This document shows positions 34,901-44,212 of a stretch of 64,000 bases of DNA, piece by piece; within the stretch, counting starts at the first letter, position 1, and each line of letters starts with the position of its first letter. Position numbers and translations under genes: made by a program. Origin of the DNA: Acinetobacter genomosp. 15BJ (GTDB taxonomy: Bacteria; Pseudomonadota; Gammaproteobacteria; Pseudomonadales; Moraxellaceae); the NCBI RefSeq assembly GCF_000400715.1, contig NZ_KE007347.1, positions 1,063,680-1,127,679 on the forward strand, written 5' to 3'. Under the pieces are notes generated by a model. That model had not been told where the DNA came from. It did no database searches and saw only the letters and a program-made list of their open reading frames with translations.

Positions 34901-35275
34901 ATCTATTTGATCTCCGAAGCTCAATTGTTATCCCTTTCATATCTTTTTTTGATTTCTCACTATTCGTCCTACACACCAAATTTATATCTAAATTAACCCA
35001 TCAAAATCTATTCAAAGCTACAAATTTTAAAATTTCATCGAAAAAATGTGATAAAGAATGTATTTATTCAACTTTTTAAAAAATTTTTATGTGCTATATT
35101 TTAACCAATTGATTAATTCAAACATTTGTATTAGCTATTTTTTTAAGCGTTATTTATTTTATAAATATATTGATTTCGTATATTTATGACATTTTAGACA
35201 GAAAATATTATAAAAATGTCACGTCAAAAATCGTATTTTTTTTCTACAATACGATTATTCTACAAATAAGCAGTA
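34901..35275. other. Long A/T-rich region upstream of marR
   Basis: No gene is seen. Extremely A/T-rich; with the following 250 bases it forms an unusually long upstream region for a MarR gene. Confidence 0.5.
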
Positions 35276-35413
35276 ATGCAAGACTGTAGGACAACCTTGA
35301 GGGAAAGACGACTGGATAGTACATCATTAATAGCTGATTTATGTGAATTTTATGATGACTTATTCATTGAGAATAAAGATAATTTCACCGTTATCTTTGA
35401 ACAGATTTGTTAA
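35276..35413 (+). CDS. Possible 45-residue protein or leader upstream of marR
   Basis: The frame reads MQDCRTTLRERRLDSTSLIA then DLCEFYDDLFIENKDNFTVI and FEQIC. The composition (amphipathic, acidic) looks protein-like rather than random A/T-rich translation. The ribosome binding site is weak. A terminator-like hairpin follows at 35427-35452, before marR. It may be a small gene or an attenuation leader. Confidence 0.3.
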   Translation: MQDCRTTLRERRLDSTSLIADLCEFYDDLFIENKDNFTVIFEQIC

Positions 35414-35426
35414 AAAATGGAATGCT

Positions 35427-35507
35427 AAAAAAATCAGAGGATCGATTTTTTTAACAGGCAAGTTATAGACATTTCATGGAATCTAGGAGCGACTAGGAGT
35501 GGCTCCT
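35427..35507 (+). promoter_or_regulatory. Two hairpins in the marR leader
   Basis: The first, AAAAAAATC / GATTTTTTT around an eight-base loop (35427-35452), resembles an intrinsic terminator. The second, AGGAGC / GCTCCT (35485-35507), contains a repeated CTAGGAG. They lie 24-104 bases before the marR start. Control by attenuation is an inference. Confidence 0.4.
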
Positions 35508-35530
35508 TGTGCAAGTATAGGAAATAAGTG

Positions 35531-35995
35531 ATGCCAAAAAAATATGCGCGTTTTTTACCTACAGCCGATTCATTTAACCTGGAAGACTTTCCTTTTTACT
35601 GGATTTCTCAAGTAAATGCTCAGTACGTTCAAAATATCGATAACGTGCTCAAAAAATATGGCTTAGACAATTCTCGTCGCCGTATTCTCATTGCATTGCA
35701 TGTCAAACCTCATGCCAGTGTGTCAGAGCTTTCCGACATGGTCATTTCCAAAATGTCGACCACAACCAAGATTGTTTATCGCCTCAAAGATGAAGGTTAT
35801 ATCGATACTTATTCGTGTAAGGACGATGGTCGTATCACTCGCGTCTATCTAACAGACAAAGGCCAGGAAATGATTACTAAAATCAATGATCTTACCTCAG
35901 TTATCCTCGAACAATCATTTGATGGCTTAACGCCATTGCAAATTGAAAAAACAATGGAAATTCTACGCCATATGTTTAAAAATCTTGCGCGCTAA
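35531..35995 (+). CDS. MarR family transcriptional regulator
   Basis: A 154-residue winged-helix regulator. The DNA-binding part is ASVSELSDMVISKMSTTTKI then VYRLKDEGYIDTY, with the wing CKDDGRITRVYLTDKGQEM. Dimerisation helices flank it. The ligand and targets are unknown, and no divergent target gene is adjacent. ATG 35531 follows an AGGA site; GTG 35528 is an alternative. Confidence 0.92.
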   Translation: MPKKYARFLPTADSFNLEDFPFYWISQVNAQYVQNIDNVLKKYGLDNSRRRILIALHVKPHASVSELSDMVISKMSTTTKIVYRLKDEGYIDTYSCKDDGRITRVYLTDKGQEMITKINDLTSVILEQSFDGLTPLQIEKTMEILRHMFKNLAR

Positions 35996-36005
35996 GCAAC
36001 TGATT

Positions 36006-36037
36006 TAAAAAAGGCTTCCAATTGGAAGCCTTTTTTA
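36006..36037. terminator. Bidirectional terminator
   Basis: Stem AAAAAAGGCTTCCAA / TTGGAAGCCTTTTTT, essentially a perfect palindrome, between marR and the convergent SRAP gene. Confidence 0.88.
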
Positions 36038-36061
36038 ATCTCATCAACTCAAATATTAAGC

Positions 36062-36724
36062 TCAATCAAACATATTCAGTTGCGGTGTTATTTTTACGAT
36101 CTTTGCTTTAGGAACATGGGAACACTCAAATTCTTCTACAGGAAAACCCTGCATAAACTCATAGAGCTGATGTGGTTGTTTTAAGCTTAACCATTCATCT
36201 AAACGCTCATGCGGAATAACTACTACTGACCGCTTTACATCTCCCGGCTCATGGAAATCTTTCATCATCGGATGGTCTATCGCGTCCATCGTGAGCATGG
36301 TTGCCGAACGGATCACCTGATCGTTCAACTTTCGAATTTCATACAGTGCTGCGATATAAAATGCTTGTCCATCTTTACGACGTACACCCCATCTTTGTGG
36401 CTTATTATCAATATATTTACTTTCATAAAACTCGGAAACAGGAATAACTCCAAATTTGCACTTTGAAGCTGCCTCCAAGAAACTAGGTTTCTGAAAAATG
36501 GTTTCATGTCGAGCATTATAAGTATGCTTGGAAATATTGGTATCTTCCGACCATTTTGGTACCAAACCAAACAATACTTCCCGCCACTCCAGCCCTTGCT
36601 CCGATTTAAATAGCAAAGGGGTTGTATAACTTGGGTAAACTTCATCCCCATATTCAAATGGAATCAAAGGTAAACCAAGCTGCTGAGCTTGCTCGACTGT
36701 TAATGGTTTATAGTTGGCACACAT
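36062..36724 (-). CDS. SOS response-associated peptidase (SRAP/YedK/HMCES family)
   Basis: A 220-residue protein that forms a covalent thiazolidine link with abasic sites in single-stranded DNA, protecting them. The start MCANYKPLTVEQ exposes the catalytic Cys2 once Met is removed, which decides the start at 36724 over 36754. YNARHETIFQKPSF carries the Asn and Glu-containing active site, and IPVSEFYE, MLTMDAID and HEPGDVKRSVVVIP follow in the usual order. No SOS box was seen upstream. Confidence 0.92.
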   Translation of the reverse strand: MCANYKPLTVEQAQQLGLPLIPFEYGDEVYPSYTTPLLFKSEQGLEWREVLFGLVPKWSEDTNISKHTYNARHETIFQKPSFLEAASKCKFGVIPVSEFYESKYIDNKPQRWGVRRKDGQAFYIAALYEIRKLNDQVIRSATMLTMDAIDHPMMKDFHEPGDVKRSVVVIPHERLDEWLSLKQPHQLYEFMQGFPVEEFECSHVPKAKIVKITPQLNMFD

Positions 36725-36759
36725 AGTTGGTTGAGTATTTATCCTTAAAAACAAAGTTA

Positions 36760-36789
36760 AAAAAAGGAGGTATCAAGCCTCCTCTTTCT
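36760..36789 (-). terminator. Terminator after the 2OG oxygenase gene
   Basis: On the minus strand, GAGGAGGCTTGATACCTCC is followed by TTTTTTT; it lies 12 bases beyond the stop at 36801. Confidence 0.78.
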
Positions 36790-36800
36790 AATTGCATAAA

Positions 36801-37421
36801 TTAGCCAAATAACTTTTTCATTTTTGCACTTAAACCATGGATAAAGCGGTGCTTGGCATTGGCTTTGTCGCTAGTTAAAAAGTTGATTTGAATTGATTGA
36901 CGCTGTCCTTCAAAAGGTACATAACCATGCCAACCATTATCAGTCACTTTAAATGCAACCAATGTACCTGGACCCGCATCAATTTCTTCGACGTAGTCAT
37001 CCATGTTCTTTTCATCATTCAAGATACGTAGACGACCTGTAGGCGCATCCCAAGACTCATTTAGATAAATAAGAATAGTCAGAAGTTTGGTTTTCGAGTC
37101 AGAATGAATACGACCATCTTTTTGGCGTGAATAACCACGCAAGGTGATCATCATTGGATGTTCCATCACATCCACATCAAATTTTTCAGTTAAAATCTGA
37201 CGGAATTCTTTGGTATCTAAAGACTTTAAAAAGCGATCAAAATTAGGCTTAATTTCAACATCTTCAATGTTGTAGCTACCACCCTGTTCAATCTTTGGGA
37301 AATCCTGAATAACAGCTTTCACTTCGCTATCTACGATCGAATTTTCTACTACAAAGTAAGGATACGGCGAAGTAGAAACTTGCGCTTGTTTTAAAGCATC
37401 TAATTTTAAAATTTGTGACAT
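36801..37421 (-). CDS. 2OG-Fe(II) oxygenase
   Basis: A 206-residue double-stranded beta-helix dioxygenase using Fe(II) and 2-oxoglutarate. Iron ligands are His and Asp in GRIHSDSKTK (about residue 104) and His in NGWHGYVPFEGQRQSIQINF (about residue 164), whose Arg should bind 2-oxoglutarate. Proteins of this type act on proteins or sugars; no substrate can be named from the context. Monocistronic. Confidence 0.85.
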   Translation of the reverse strand: MSQILKLDALKQAQVSTSPYPYFVVENSIVDSEVKAVIQDFPKIEQGGSYNIEDVEIKPNFDRFLKSLDTKEFRQILTEKFDVDVMEHPMMITLRGYSRQKDGRIHSDSKTKLLTILIYLNESWDAPTGRLRILNDEKNMDDYVEEIDAGPGTLVAFKVTDNGWHGYVPFEGQRQSIQINFLTSDKANAKHRFIHGLSAKMKKLFG

Positions 37422-37565
37422 CGTTATGATTCGGCTAAATGATCAAACTGCGAGAATTATAACAAAAATTTCATCAAGATGATGTTTTATCCTGTTCCAG
37501 ATGAATTGGGCCACTTAAATTGAGTCTATATTTTTACAGTTAAAGTCCACAGGCTCCATACAAAA

Positions 37566-37594
37566 TAAAAAAGCCTCCGAAGAGGCTTTTTTAT
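37566..37594 (-). terminator. Terminator after glcB
   Basis: Stem AAAAAAGCCTC / GAGGCTTTTTT around CGAA, 12 bases beyond the glcB stop. Confidence 0.85.
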
Positions 37595-37605
37595 TTTAGA
37601 TGAAC

Positions 37606-39768
37606 TTAATCACCTGTATAACCTTTTAATTTTAAACGTGCAGCATGTAACAATGGCTCTGTATAACCTGATGGTTGCTCTGCACCCTTGAAGATCAAGT
37701 CAGAAGCAGCTTGGAATGCAATCCCATCAAAGTTTGGTGCCATTGGTGTATACAATGGATCATTGGCATTTTGCTGATCAACAATCACAGCCATACGTTT
37801 AAGCACTTCTTCAACTTGCGCACGCGTTACGATACCGTGACGTAACCAGTTTGCAACGTGTTGAGATGAAATACGTAAAGTAGCACGGTCTTCCATCAAA
37901 CCAACGTTATTGATGTCAGGTACTTTCGAACAACCAACACCAAGGTCTACCCAACGAACCACATAACCCAAGATACCTTGACAGTTATTTTCAAGTTCGT
38001 TGTTTAACTCTTCCGCAGTCCAGTTTGTTTCTGGCGCAAACGGTGGTGTTAACAAGTCATCTAATGACAACATGTTTTCAGCAGCCAACTCATCTTGACG
38101 TGCTTTTACATTGATCTGGTGATAATGCAATGCATGAAGTACCGCACCTGTTGGAGATGGAACCCATGCACAAGATGCACCTGCATTTGGATGTGCAGTC
38201 TTCGTCGCCAACATGTCTTTCATGCTGTCTGGTTTTGGCCACATGCCTTTACCAATTTGCGCTTTACCTTGTAAACCACATGCTAAACCAATTGCAACGT
38301 TACGGTTTTCATAAGCAGCAATCCATTTTTGTGTTTTAACTGCTTCTTTACGAACAACTGGTGCAGCTTCCATAGAGGTATGGATTTCATCACCTGTACG
38401 ATCCATAAAGCCTGTATTAATGAAGATGGTGCGATCTTTCGCAGCAGCAATACAGTTCTTCAAGTTTACAGAGGTACGGCGCTCTTCATCCATGATACCG
38501 ATTTTGAGTGATTTTGCAGGCAAGCCAATCGCTTGTTCAGCACGCTCAAATAATTCAACCGCAAATGCAACCTCTTCTGGACCATGCATTTTTGGCTTAA
38601 CAATATACATTGAACCTTTACGAGAGTTTTGATTTTCGTTTTGACCACGAATATCCGCAACTGTCAGTAATGGAGTCACTAGCGCATCCATGATGCCTTC
38701 AAACACTTCTTGACCATCAACAAGGATAGCAGGGTTTGTCATGAGGTGACCCACGTTACGAAGCAACATCAATGAACGACCATGTAATTTAGTCGTGCCA
38801 CCAATGAGGTTCTGAACAGTACGGTCTTTGTTTAGGGTACGAGTAATGGTCTTACCATTTTTCTCGATTGACTCTTGTAAGTCACCTTTCATTAGGCCTA
38901 ACCAGTTACGATAGCCTTCAACCTTCTCTTCAGCATCAACTGCAGCAACTGAATCTTCCAAATCCTGAATGGTTGTTACCGCAGCTTCGAGAGTTAAATC
39001 TTTCACACCAGCAGCATCAGTCTTACCCACTGGGCTGTTCGCATCGATTTCGATAATCACATGCAAACCATTATTCAACAAAACGATCTCAGTTGGGCTT
39101 GCAGCTTCGCCGTTAAAACCAACAAATTGTGATTCATGTGCCAAAGAAGTGGTTGAACCATCTTTTAACGTTACAGCTAAACCGTTATTCACCACTGCAT
39201 ATTGAGTTGCATCGGCATGCGAACCTTGAGCCAATGGGAAAGTTTGGTTTAAGAAATCTTTTGCGAAAGCAATAACTTTATCGCCACGAACTGGGTTATA
39301 ACCTTTGCCTTTCTCTGCACCGCCTTCTTCAGAAATAACATCTGTGCCATACAGTGCGTCATATAAAGACCCCCAACGTGCATTTGCAGCATTCAAGCTA
39401 TAACGCGCATTACGTACAGGTACAACCAATTGTGGACCTGCTAATAATGCAATTTCTTCATCTACATTTTCAGTTGTAACCTCGAAGTCAGCAACTTCAG
39501 GCACTAAGTAACCAATTTCAGTTAAGAATGCCTTGTAAGCATTTAATTCAAATTTATTGTTACGATGCCATTCATCAATCTTTGCTTGAAGATCATCACG
39601 CTTAGCCAATAATGCTTTGTTCTTTGGGCTAAGGTCTACAACGACTTGCTCGAAGTTTTTCCAGTAAGTTTCACTATCTAAACCAGTGCCTGGTAAAGCT
39701 TCATTTTCGATGAAATCGTAAAGTTCTTTAGCAATCGCTAGCTTGCCTTTTTGAATACGTGCAGTCAT
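37606..39768 (-). CDS. glcB: Malate synthase G
   Basis: The 720-residue monomeric malate synthase that condenses glyoxylate with acetyl-CoA to give malate, the last step of the glyoxylate bypass. Catalytic features include [34 protein letters not shown] (Mg2+ and glyoxylate binding) and [11 protein letters not shown]. Length matches isoform G (about 720 residues). Monocistronic. The isocitrate lyase gene is not in this window. Confidence 0.97.
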   Translation of the reverse strand: MTARIQKGKLAIAKELYDFIENEALPGTGLDSETYWKNFEQVVVDLSPKNKALLAKRDDLQAKIDEWHRNNKFELNAYKAFLTEIGYLVPEVADFEVTTENVDEEIALLAGPQLVVPVRNARYSLNAANARWGSLYDALYGTDVISEEGGAEKGKGYNPVRGDKVIAFAKDFLNQTFPLAQGSHADATQYAVVNNGLAVTLKDGSTTSLAHESQFVGFNGEAASPTEIVLLNNGLHVIIEIDANSPVGKTDAAGVKDLTLEAAVTTIQDLEDSVAAVDAEEKVEGYRNWLGLMKGDLQESIEKNGKTITRTLNKDRTVQNLIGGTTKLHGRSLMLLRNVGHLMTNPAILVDGQEVFEGIMDALVTPLLTVADIRGQNENQNSRKGSMYIVKPKMHGPEEVAFAVELFERAEQAIGLPAKSLKIGIMDEERRTSVNLKNCIAAAKDRTIFINTGFMDRTGDEIHTSMEAAPVVRKEAVKTQKWIAAYENRNVAIGLACGLQGKAQIGKGMWPKPDSMKDMLATKTAHPNAGASCAWVPSPTGAVLHALHYHQINVKARQDELAAENMLSLDDLLTPPFAPETNWTAEELNNELENNCQGILGYVVRWVDLGVGCSKVPDINNVGLMEDRATLRISSQHVANWLRHGIVTRAQVEEVLKRMAVIVDQQNANDPLYTPMAPNFDGIAFQAASDLIFKGAEQPSGYTEPLLHAARLKLKGYTGD

Positions 39769-40023
39769 TGTCTTTCCTGATGGTGCTAACTTTTTATAAC
39801 AAGAATTCTAGTATACTGATTTATACTAGCCTGAATAGTAATATCACATTCCTAAATAGTAAGCATTTTCCCCATTAGAAGTATTGACAAACACATTTTT
39901 TTATACCTATCAAAATATCAAATAATGAGTTTTTACTATCGTTATGCGACATACTCCCTTTTTCAAACTCATCTAGTTATAGCAAAATTTGACCAAGAAT
40001 AAAGCCTTATCCATGTAAGTTTA

Positions 40024-40056
40024 TAAAAAAAGGCATTCCGAAGAATGCCTTTTCAT
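40024..40056 (-). terminator. Terminator after zapE
   Basis: Stem AAAGGCATTC / GAATGCCTTTT around CGAA, adjoining the zapE stop. Confidence 0.82.
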
Positions 40057-41202
40057 TTATGAAGTCTGTGCGACCTGAATTTGTCGATGCTCCGAATGTA
40101 GATAATCATCCGATTGCATTTCCAATAAACGTGAACGCGTCCGTTCAATCTCAAAGGCCAATTTCTCGCCTTCATACAGATCGATAATCGAATCTTCTGA
40201 GGTGAGAATCAGTTTTACACCGCGGTCATAAAACTCATCGACCAAGTAAATAAAGCGGCGTGTTCCTTCAGACAGGAAATCGGTCAAATGCGGAACATTG
40301 CTGACCAAAACCGTATTATAGATATTCGCGATTTCAATAAAGTCTGCTGGGCTACGTGGTTTAAAACATAACTCTGAAAATTCACACCACAATACGTCTT
40401 CCGTATGCCCCAATGTTTCAACCACACGATTATTAATCATGATCGGTGAGTTTGACTGCGTCTGGGTTTGTGTCAAAGCTTTAAAACGGCCAGATAACCA
40501 CGCTTGAGCATCATCAGTTAATGGATATTTGAACAGTTGCGCCTGCTTCAATACGCGCAAACGATAATCCACCCCAGCATCAACATTCAAAACACTACAG
40601 TTCTTCTTCACCAGCTCAATCGTCGGAATAAAACGATCACGATGAATTCCATTTTTGTATAGACCATCTGGTGCAATGTTTGACGTTGCAACCAATGTTA
40701 TTCCACGCTCAAACAGCTTTTGGAACAGATCACTTAAGATCATGGCATCGGTTACATTCGATACGAAAAATTCGTCAAAACAAATGACAACGGCATTCTT
40801 ATAAATTTGATCAGCGACCAAATCTAAAGGGTTACGTTGTCCAGAAAGTTTATTCAACTCTTTATGTACATGTTGCATAAAATGATGGAAATGCATACGT
40901 GTTTTACGACGGAATGGTACAGATTCATAGAACTGATCCATTAGCCACGTTTTTCCACGACCTACACCACCCCACATATAAACGCCTTTAGGATAAGTCT
41001 GACGACGGAAACGTCGAAATGCTTTCTTTGAAGCCTTATAGCGAGTGTGTAACTCTTTCCATACTCGATCTAACTCTTGCACAGCCTGAGCTTGTGCTTC
41101 ATCTGGCATGAATTGTCCTGACTCAATTGCTTGAGCATAACGCTCGGCAGGTGATGTTGGGATAAATGCAGTGCTATGTGAGTCTGGTTTAGAATTTGAC
41201 AT
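40057..41202 (-). CDS. zapE: AFG1-family ATPase ZapE
   Basis: A 381-residue AAA+ ATPase associated with the division ring in E. coli. Walker A is WGGVGRGKTWLMDQF (about residues 77-91), Walker B is VICFDEFFVSNVTDA, and sensor 1 is LVATSNIAPDGLYKNGI. The C-terminal domain contains PRSPADFIEIANIY and the final LVDEFYDRGVKLI. Length and motifs are normal. Confidence 0.94.
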   Translation of the reverse strand: MSNSKPDSHSTAFIPTSPAERYAQAIESGQFMPDEAQAQAVQELDRVWKELHTRYKASKKAFRRFRRQTYPKGVYMWGGVGRGKTWLMDQFYESVPFRRKTRMHFHHFMQHVHKELNKLSGQRNPLDLVADQIYKNAVVICFDEFFVSNVTDAMILSDLFQKLFERGITLVATSNIAPDGLYKNGIHRDRFIPTIELVKKNCSVLNVDAGVDYRLRVLKQAQLFKYPLTDDAQAWLSGRFKALTQTQTQSNSPIMINNRVVETLGHTEDVLWCEFSELCFKPRSPADFIEIANIYNTVLVSNVPHLTDFLSEGTRRFIYLVDEFYDRGVKLILTSEDSIIDLYEGEKLAFEIERTRSRLLEMQSDDYLHSEHRQIQVAQTS

Positions 41203-41320
41203 AAGGTGTTATTGCAATTTTAATTGGTGAAAATTATATCGAACATTCCGTTCAATGACATTAGATTTTAGGCTTAATTATCATAGAGTTTAAACATCAT
41301 AATGTACCATTTTTAATCAT

Positions 41321-42361
41321 TTAATGATTTCGATTATATTGACGAGGACTCAGTCCAAACCATCTTTTAAAGGCATGATTAAATGCAGCAGGCTCAGAAT
41401 AGCCCAACATTTCGGCCACCTGTTCGATTGAATATGAACTATTTTCAATAAATTTTATTGCCTTCTGTTTGATTAATCTTTCGCGAATTTCTTTATAGCT
41501 GGTCTGCATTTGCTGCAATTGATGCCGCAAAGTACGCTCAGGAATATCCAATGCACAAGCCGTTTCCGCCATACTTGGAATCACCCCATTTTGCATTTCC
41601 AGATAATCCTCAACATACTCAACCACAGTCAATTTGAGACTGGCAGTTTTTTCTAAATGTTGAATATCCTGTAGGCATTTTTCTTCATAAATGCGATACG
41701 TCAAAATATCAGCAGACGGAATTTTTGTGTTTAAAATTTGTGTATTTTCTAAAATAAAAGCAGCTTGTGCACATCCAAATTTGACATCTTTCCCATAATA
41801 ATCTTGATATGCTGCAAGTAGTGTTAAGTCTTTGGGTCGATGAAATGGCAGTTCAATTTGAATTAGAGGAACTTCAAGTCCCATCATCTTAAAGATATCT
41901 TGTAAAAACTTATAAGTACCCGAGATTTCGCATTGCGCTCTCAATTGACCTAAATGCATACTTAAATCAATCGGTCGATACAGTAAATAGATCAAGTCAT
42001 CTTCTATCTTTAACTGCAATGAACCAAAAAGATGAGTGAGTTGCTGATACTGAACCCCATTTAATAGGGCCTTATGCAAAGTATCACTAGTAACCAATAG
42101 CATCAGGAAAGGCCCATAACCGGCTAACGCATAATGCTGTCCGATAAATAAACCTTGTTCAGGTGAAATATCCTGACTAATATGCTGCAAAATATCCCAT
42201 TCAATCTCATCTGGAATAATTGAACTAGGATCTAAAGCATCGGCCTGTATTCCCATATTGGCTAAACGTGCATCCACGTCGATCCCGACATGACGCATGC
42301 CCTGAATCAAATACATCAATCCGAGGATAGATCTCTTCATAAGTCCGAATGCAGTTCTCAA
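41321..42361 (-). CDS. AraC family transcriptional regulator
   Basis: A 346-residue regulator with an N-terminal ligand domain of the arabinose-binding type 2 (about residues 20-200) and a C-terminal double helix-turn-helix (AETACALDIPERTLRHQLQQ and SIEQVAEMLGYSEPAAFNHA followed by FKRWFGLSPRQYNR). It is divergent from the monooxygenase gene at 42496, sharing a 134-base intergenic region, so it very likely activates that gene in response to its substrate. Confidence 0.92.
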   Translation of the reverse strand: MRTAFGLMKRSILGLMYLIQGMRHVGIDVDARLANMGIQADALDPSSIIPDEIEWDILQHISQDISPEQGLFIGQHYALAGYGPFLMLLVTSDTLHKALLNGVQYQQLTHLFGSLQLKIEDDLIYLLYRPIDLSMHLGQLRAQCEISGTYKFLQDIFKMMGLEVPLIQIELPFHRPKDLTLLAAYQDYYGKDVKFGCAQAAFILENTQILNTKIPSADILTYRIYEEKCLQDIQHLEKTASLKLTVVEYVEDYLEMQNGVIPSMAETACALDIPERTLRHQLQQMQTSYKEIRERLIKQKAIKFIENSSYSIEQVAEMLGYSEPAAFNHAFKRWFGLSPRQYNRNH

Positions 42362-42495
42362 AACTTTAATGTTTTACTATAAAACGTTGTGCAAATGAAT
42401 TGCCGAAATGATCAAGTTTTACGTCTATACAATCATATTTAATCTCGTCAAAACCGTTAAACTTGCACAAAATTTAGCTGTGTAGGACGTAGACT

Positions 42496-44010
42496 ATGCG
42501 TGATGTAACCAAAAATGCGATTCAAAAAACAAAAGTTGCAATTATTGGTGCGGGCTTTGGTGGCTTAGCGATGGCTATTCGACTATTACAAAGTCAAATC
42601 AATGATTTTGTAATTTTAGAAAAAACCAACGATGTTGGCGGTACATGGCGAGAAAACCAATATCCTGGCGCAGCGTGTGACGTTCAATCACATATGTATT
42701 CCCTTTCATTTGCACCTAAAACTGACTGGTCAAAACGCTATGCTGAGGCAGATGAAATATTTGATTATATTCAAAATATTACCGAGCAATATCAACTTCG
42801 AGATTATTGCAAATTCAATCACGAAGTAACCAATGCCGAATTTGACGAAAACCGCAATGTGTGGACGCTAGATTTTGAAGATCAGACAACTCTTGAGGCT
42901 CAATTTGTCATCTTTGCGTCTGGTCCCCTGCATGTGCCACAAATCCCCCATATCAAAGGCATTGAGAAATTTAAAGGTAAAGTGTTCCATTCTTCGCAAT
43001 GGGATCACAATTACGATCTAAGCGGCAAAGCAGTCGTTTCAATCGGTACTGGCGGTAGCGCGATTCAATATATTCCTGAAATTGCAGCAGAAGTAAAACA
43101 GCTTTATGTGTTCCAACGCACCGCTGCTTGGGTCATTCCACGTGATGAGCGTAAATATTCTCAGCTAAGTAAAAGCTTATTTAAAGCATCGAATATTTAT
43201 CGCCAGATTCATCGTACCCGTCTCTATTGGACCAATGAATCGCGTGTTGTGCCAATCGTGCAACCACAGATTATGAAATATGGTCAAAAACTTGCTGAAG
43301 CCTTTATCCGCTATCAAGTGAAAGACAAAGCGCTTGCGAAAAAATTGACGCCAGATTTTGTCATGGGTTGTAAACGTATTCTTATTTCAAATAAGTACTT
43401 CCCAACCTTCAACCGTAAAAATGTTGAATTGGTGACAGATGCTATTCAGGAAATTACAGCGAACGGTATCGTCACCAAAGATGGTAAAGAACGTCAAATT
43501 GATTGCTTGATTTATGGTACTGGCTTTATTACTGATCCACGCATTTACTTAAAGCATTTCAATTGCGTTGGCCGTAACGGCATAGAACTTAAGCAAGCAT
43601 GGAAAGATGGTGCGGAAAGCTATTATGGTGTGAGCACCAAAAACTTCCCGAATTTGTTCCAGTTACTTGGACCTAATACCATTCTTGGCCATAATTCTGT
43701 AATTTTCATGATCGAGTCTCAGGTCAACTATATTCTACAATTGATCCAAACCGTTGATAAAACAGGTACACAAGCGGTTGAGATCAAGCACGAAGTTCAA
43801 GACCAGTTCAATGAACGTGTTCAAGATCAGCTCAAAGGTACCGTATGGCAAGCAGGTGGCTGTAGCAGTTGGTATCAAGCTGCAGATGGTAAGAACTTTT
43901 CTTTATGGCCAACATATACATGGAGATATTGGCTAGAGACACGTAAAGTCAACGTTGCTGATTATAATTTTATCAGCGCAGCAGTTAATTCAAAAAACCA
44001 TGCTGCTTAA
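42496..44010 (+). CDS. Flavin-containing Baeyer-Villiger-type monooxygenase
   Basis: A 504-residue NADPH- and FAD-dependent enzyme that inserts oxygen into ketones or oxidises heteroatoms. The FAD Rossmann motif is VAIIGAGFGGLAMAI (residues 14-28). The BVMO fingerprint FxGxxxHxxxW is FKGKVFHSSQW, and the NADPH site is SIGTGGSAIQYIPEIA. ILEKTNDVGGTWRENQYPGA is typical of the family. The divergent AraC gene suggests induction by a ketone or hydrocarbon. The exact substrate cannot be told. Confidence 0.92.
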   Translation: MRDVTKNAIQKTKVAIIGAGFGGLAMAIRLLQSQINDFVILEKTNDVGGTWRENQYPGAACDVQSHMYSLSFAPKTDWSKRYAEADEIFDYIQNITEQYQLRDYCKFNHEVTNAEFDENRNVWTLDFEDQTTLEAQFVIFASGPLHVPQIPHIKGIEKFKGKVFHSSQWDHNYDLSGKAVVSIGTGGSAIQYIPEIAAEVKQLYVFQRTAAWVIPRDERKYSQLSKSLFKASNIYRQIHRTRLYWTNESRVVPIVQPQIMKYGQKLAEAFIRYQVKDKALAKKLTPDFVMGCKRILISNKYFPTFNRKNVELVTDAIQEITANGIVTKDGKERQIDCLIYGTGFITDPRIYLKHFNCVGRNGIELKQAWKDGAESYYGVSTKNFPNLFQLLGPNTILGHNSVIFMIESQVNYILQLIQTVDKTGTQAVEIKHEVQDQFNERVQDQLKGTVWQAGGCSSWYQAADGKNFSLWPTYTWRYWLETRKVNVADYNFISAAVNSKNHAA

Positions 44011-44042
44011 GCAGAAATAGCTGAATTCTTCCAAATATCAAG

Positions 44043-44072
44043 AACACCTTTAAAAACTTAAAGGTGTTTTTT
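44043..44072 (+). terminator. Terminator after the monooxygenase gene
   Basis: Stem AACACCTTTAA / TTAAAGGTGTT followed by TTTTT, 32 bases beyond the stop. Confidence 0.85.
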
Positions 44073-44148
44073 TAATTTCAACGCTTTATGGACCTAATTT
44101 AAATCTCCCTGTTCTTCTCTATGCAAGACATAAATAATCATGCTAATA

Positions 44149-44178
44149 TTTTAACTACCTACCGTTAGGTAGTTAAAA
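44149..44178. promoter_or_regulatory. Perfect 13-base inverted repeat, probable TetR operator
   Basis: TTTTAACTACCTA and TAGGTAGTTAAAA are exact complements with a CCGT spacer, 35 bases before the MFS start. Length and symmetry fit a TetR dimer site. The likely ligand-responsive regulator is the TetR gene at the far end of the transporter gene; that link is inferred. Confidence 0.75.
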
Positions 44179-44212
44179 TAAATATTGTTCCCCTCGATAG
44201 AGTACACAAAAC

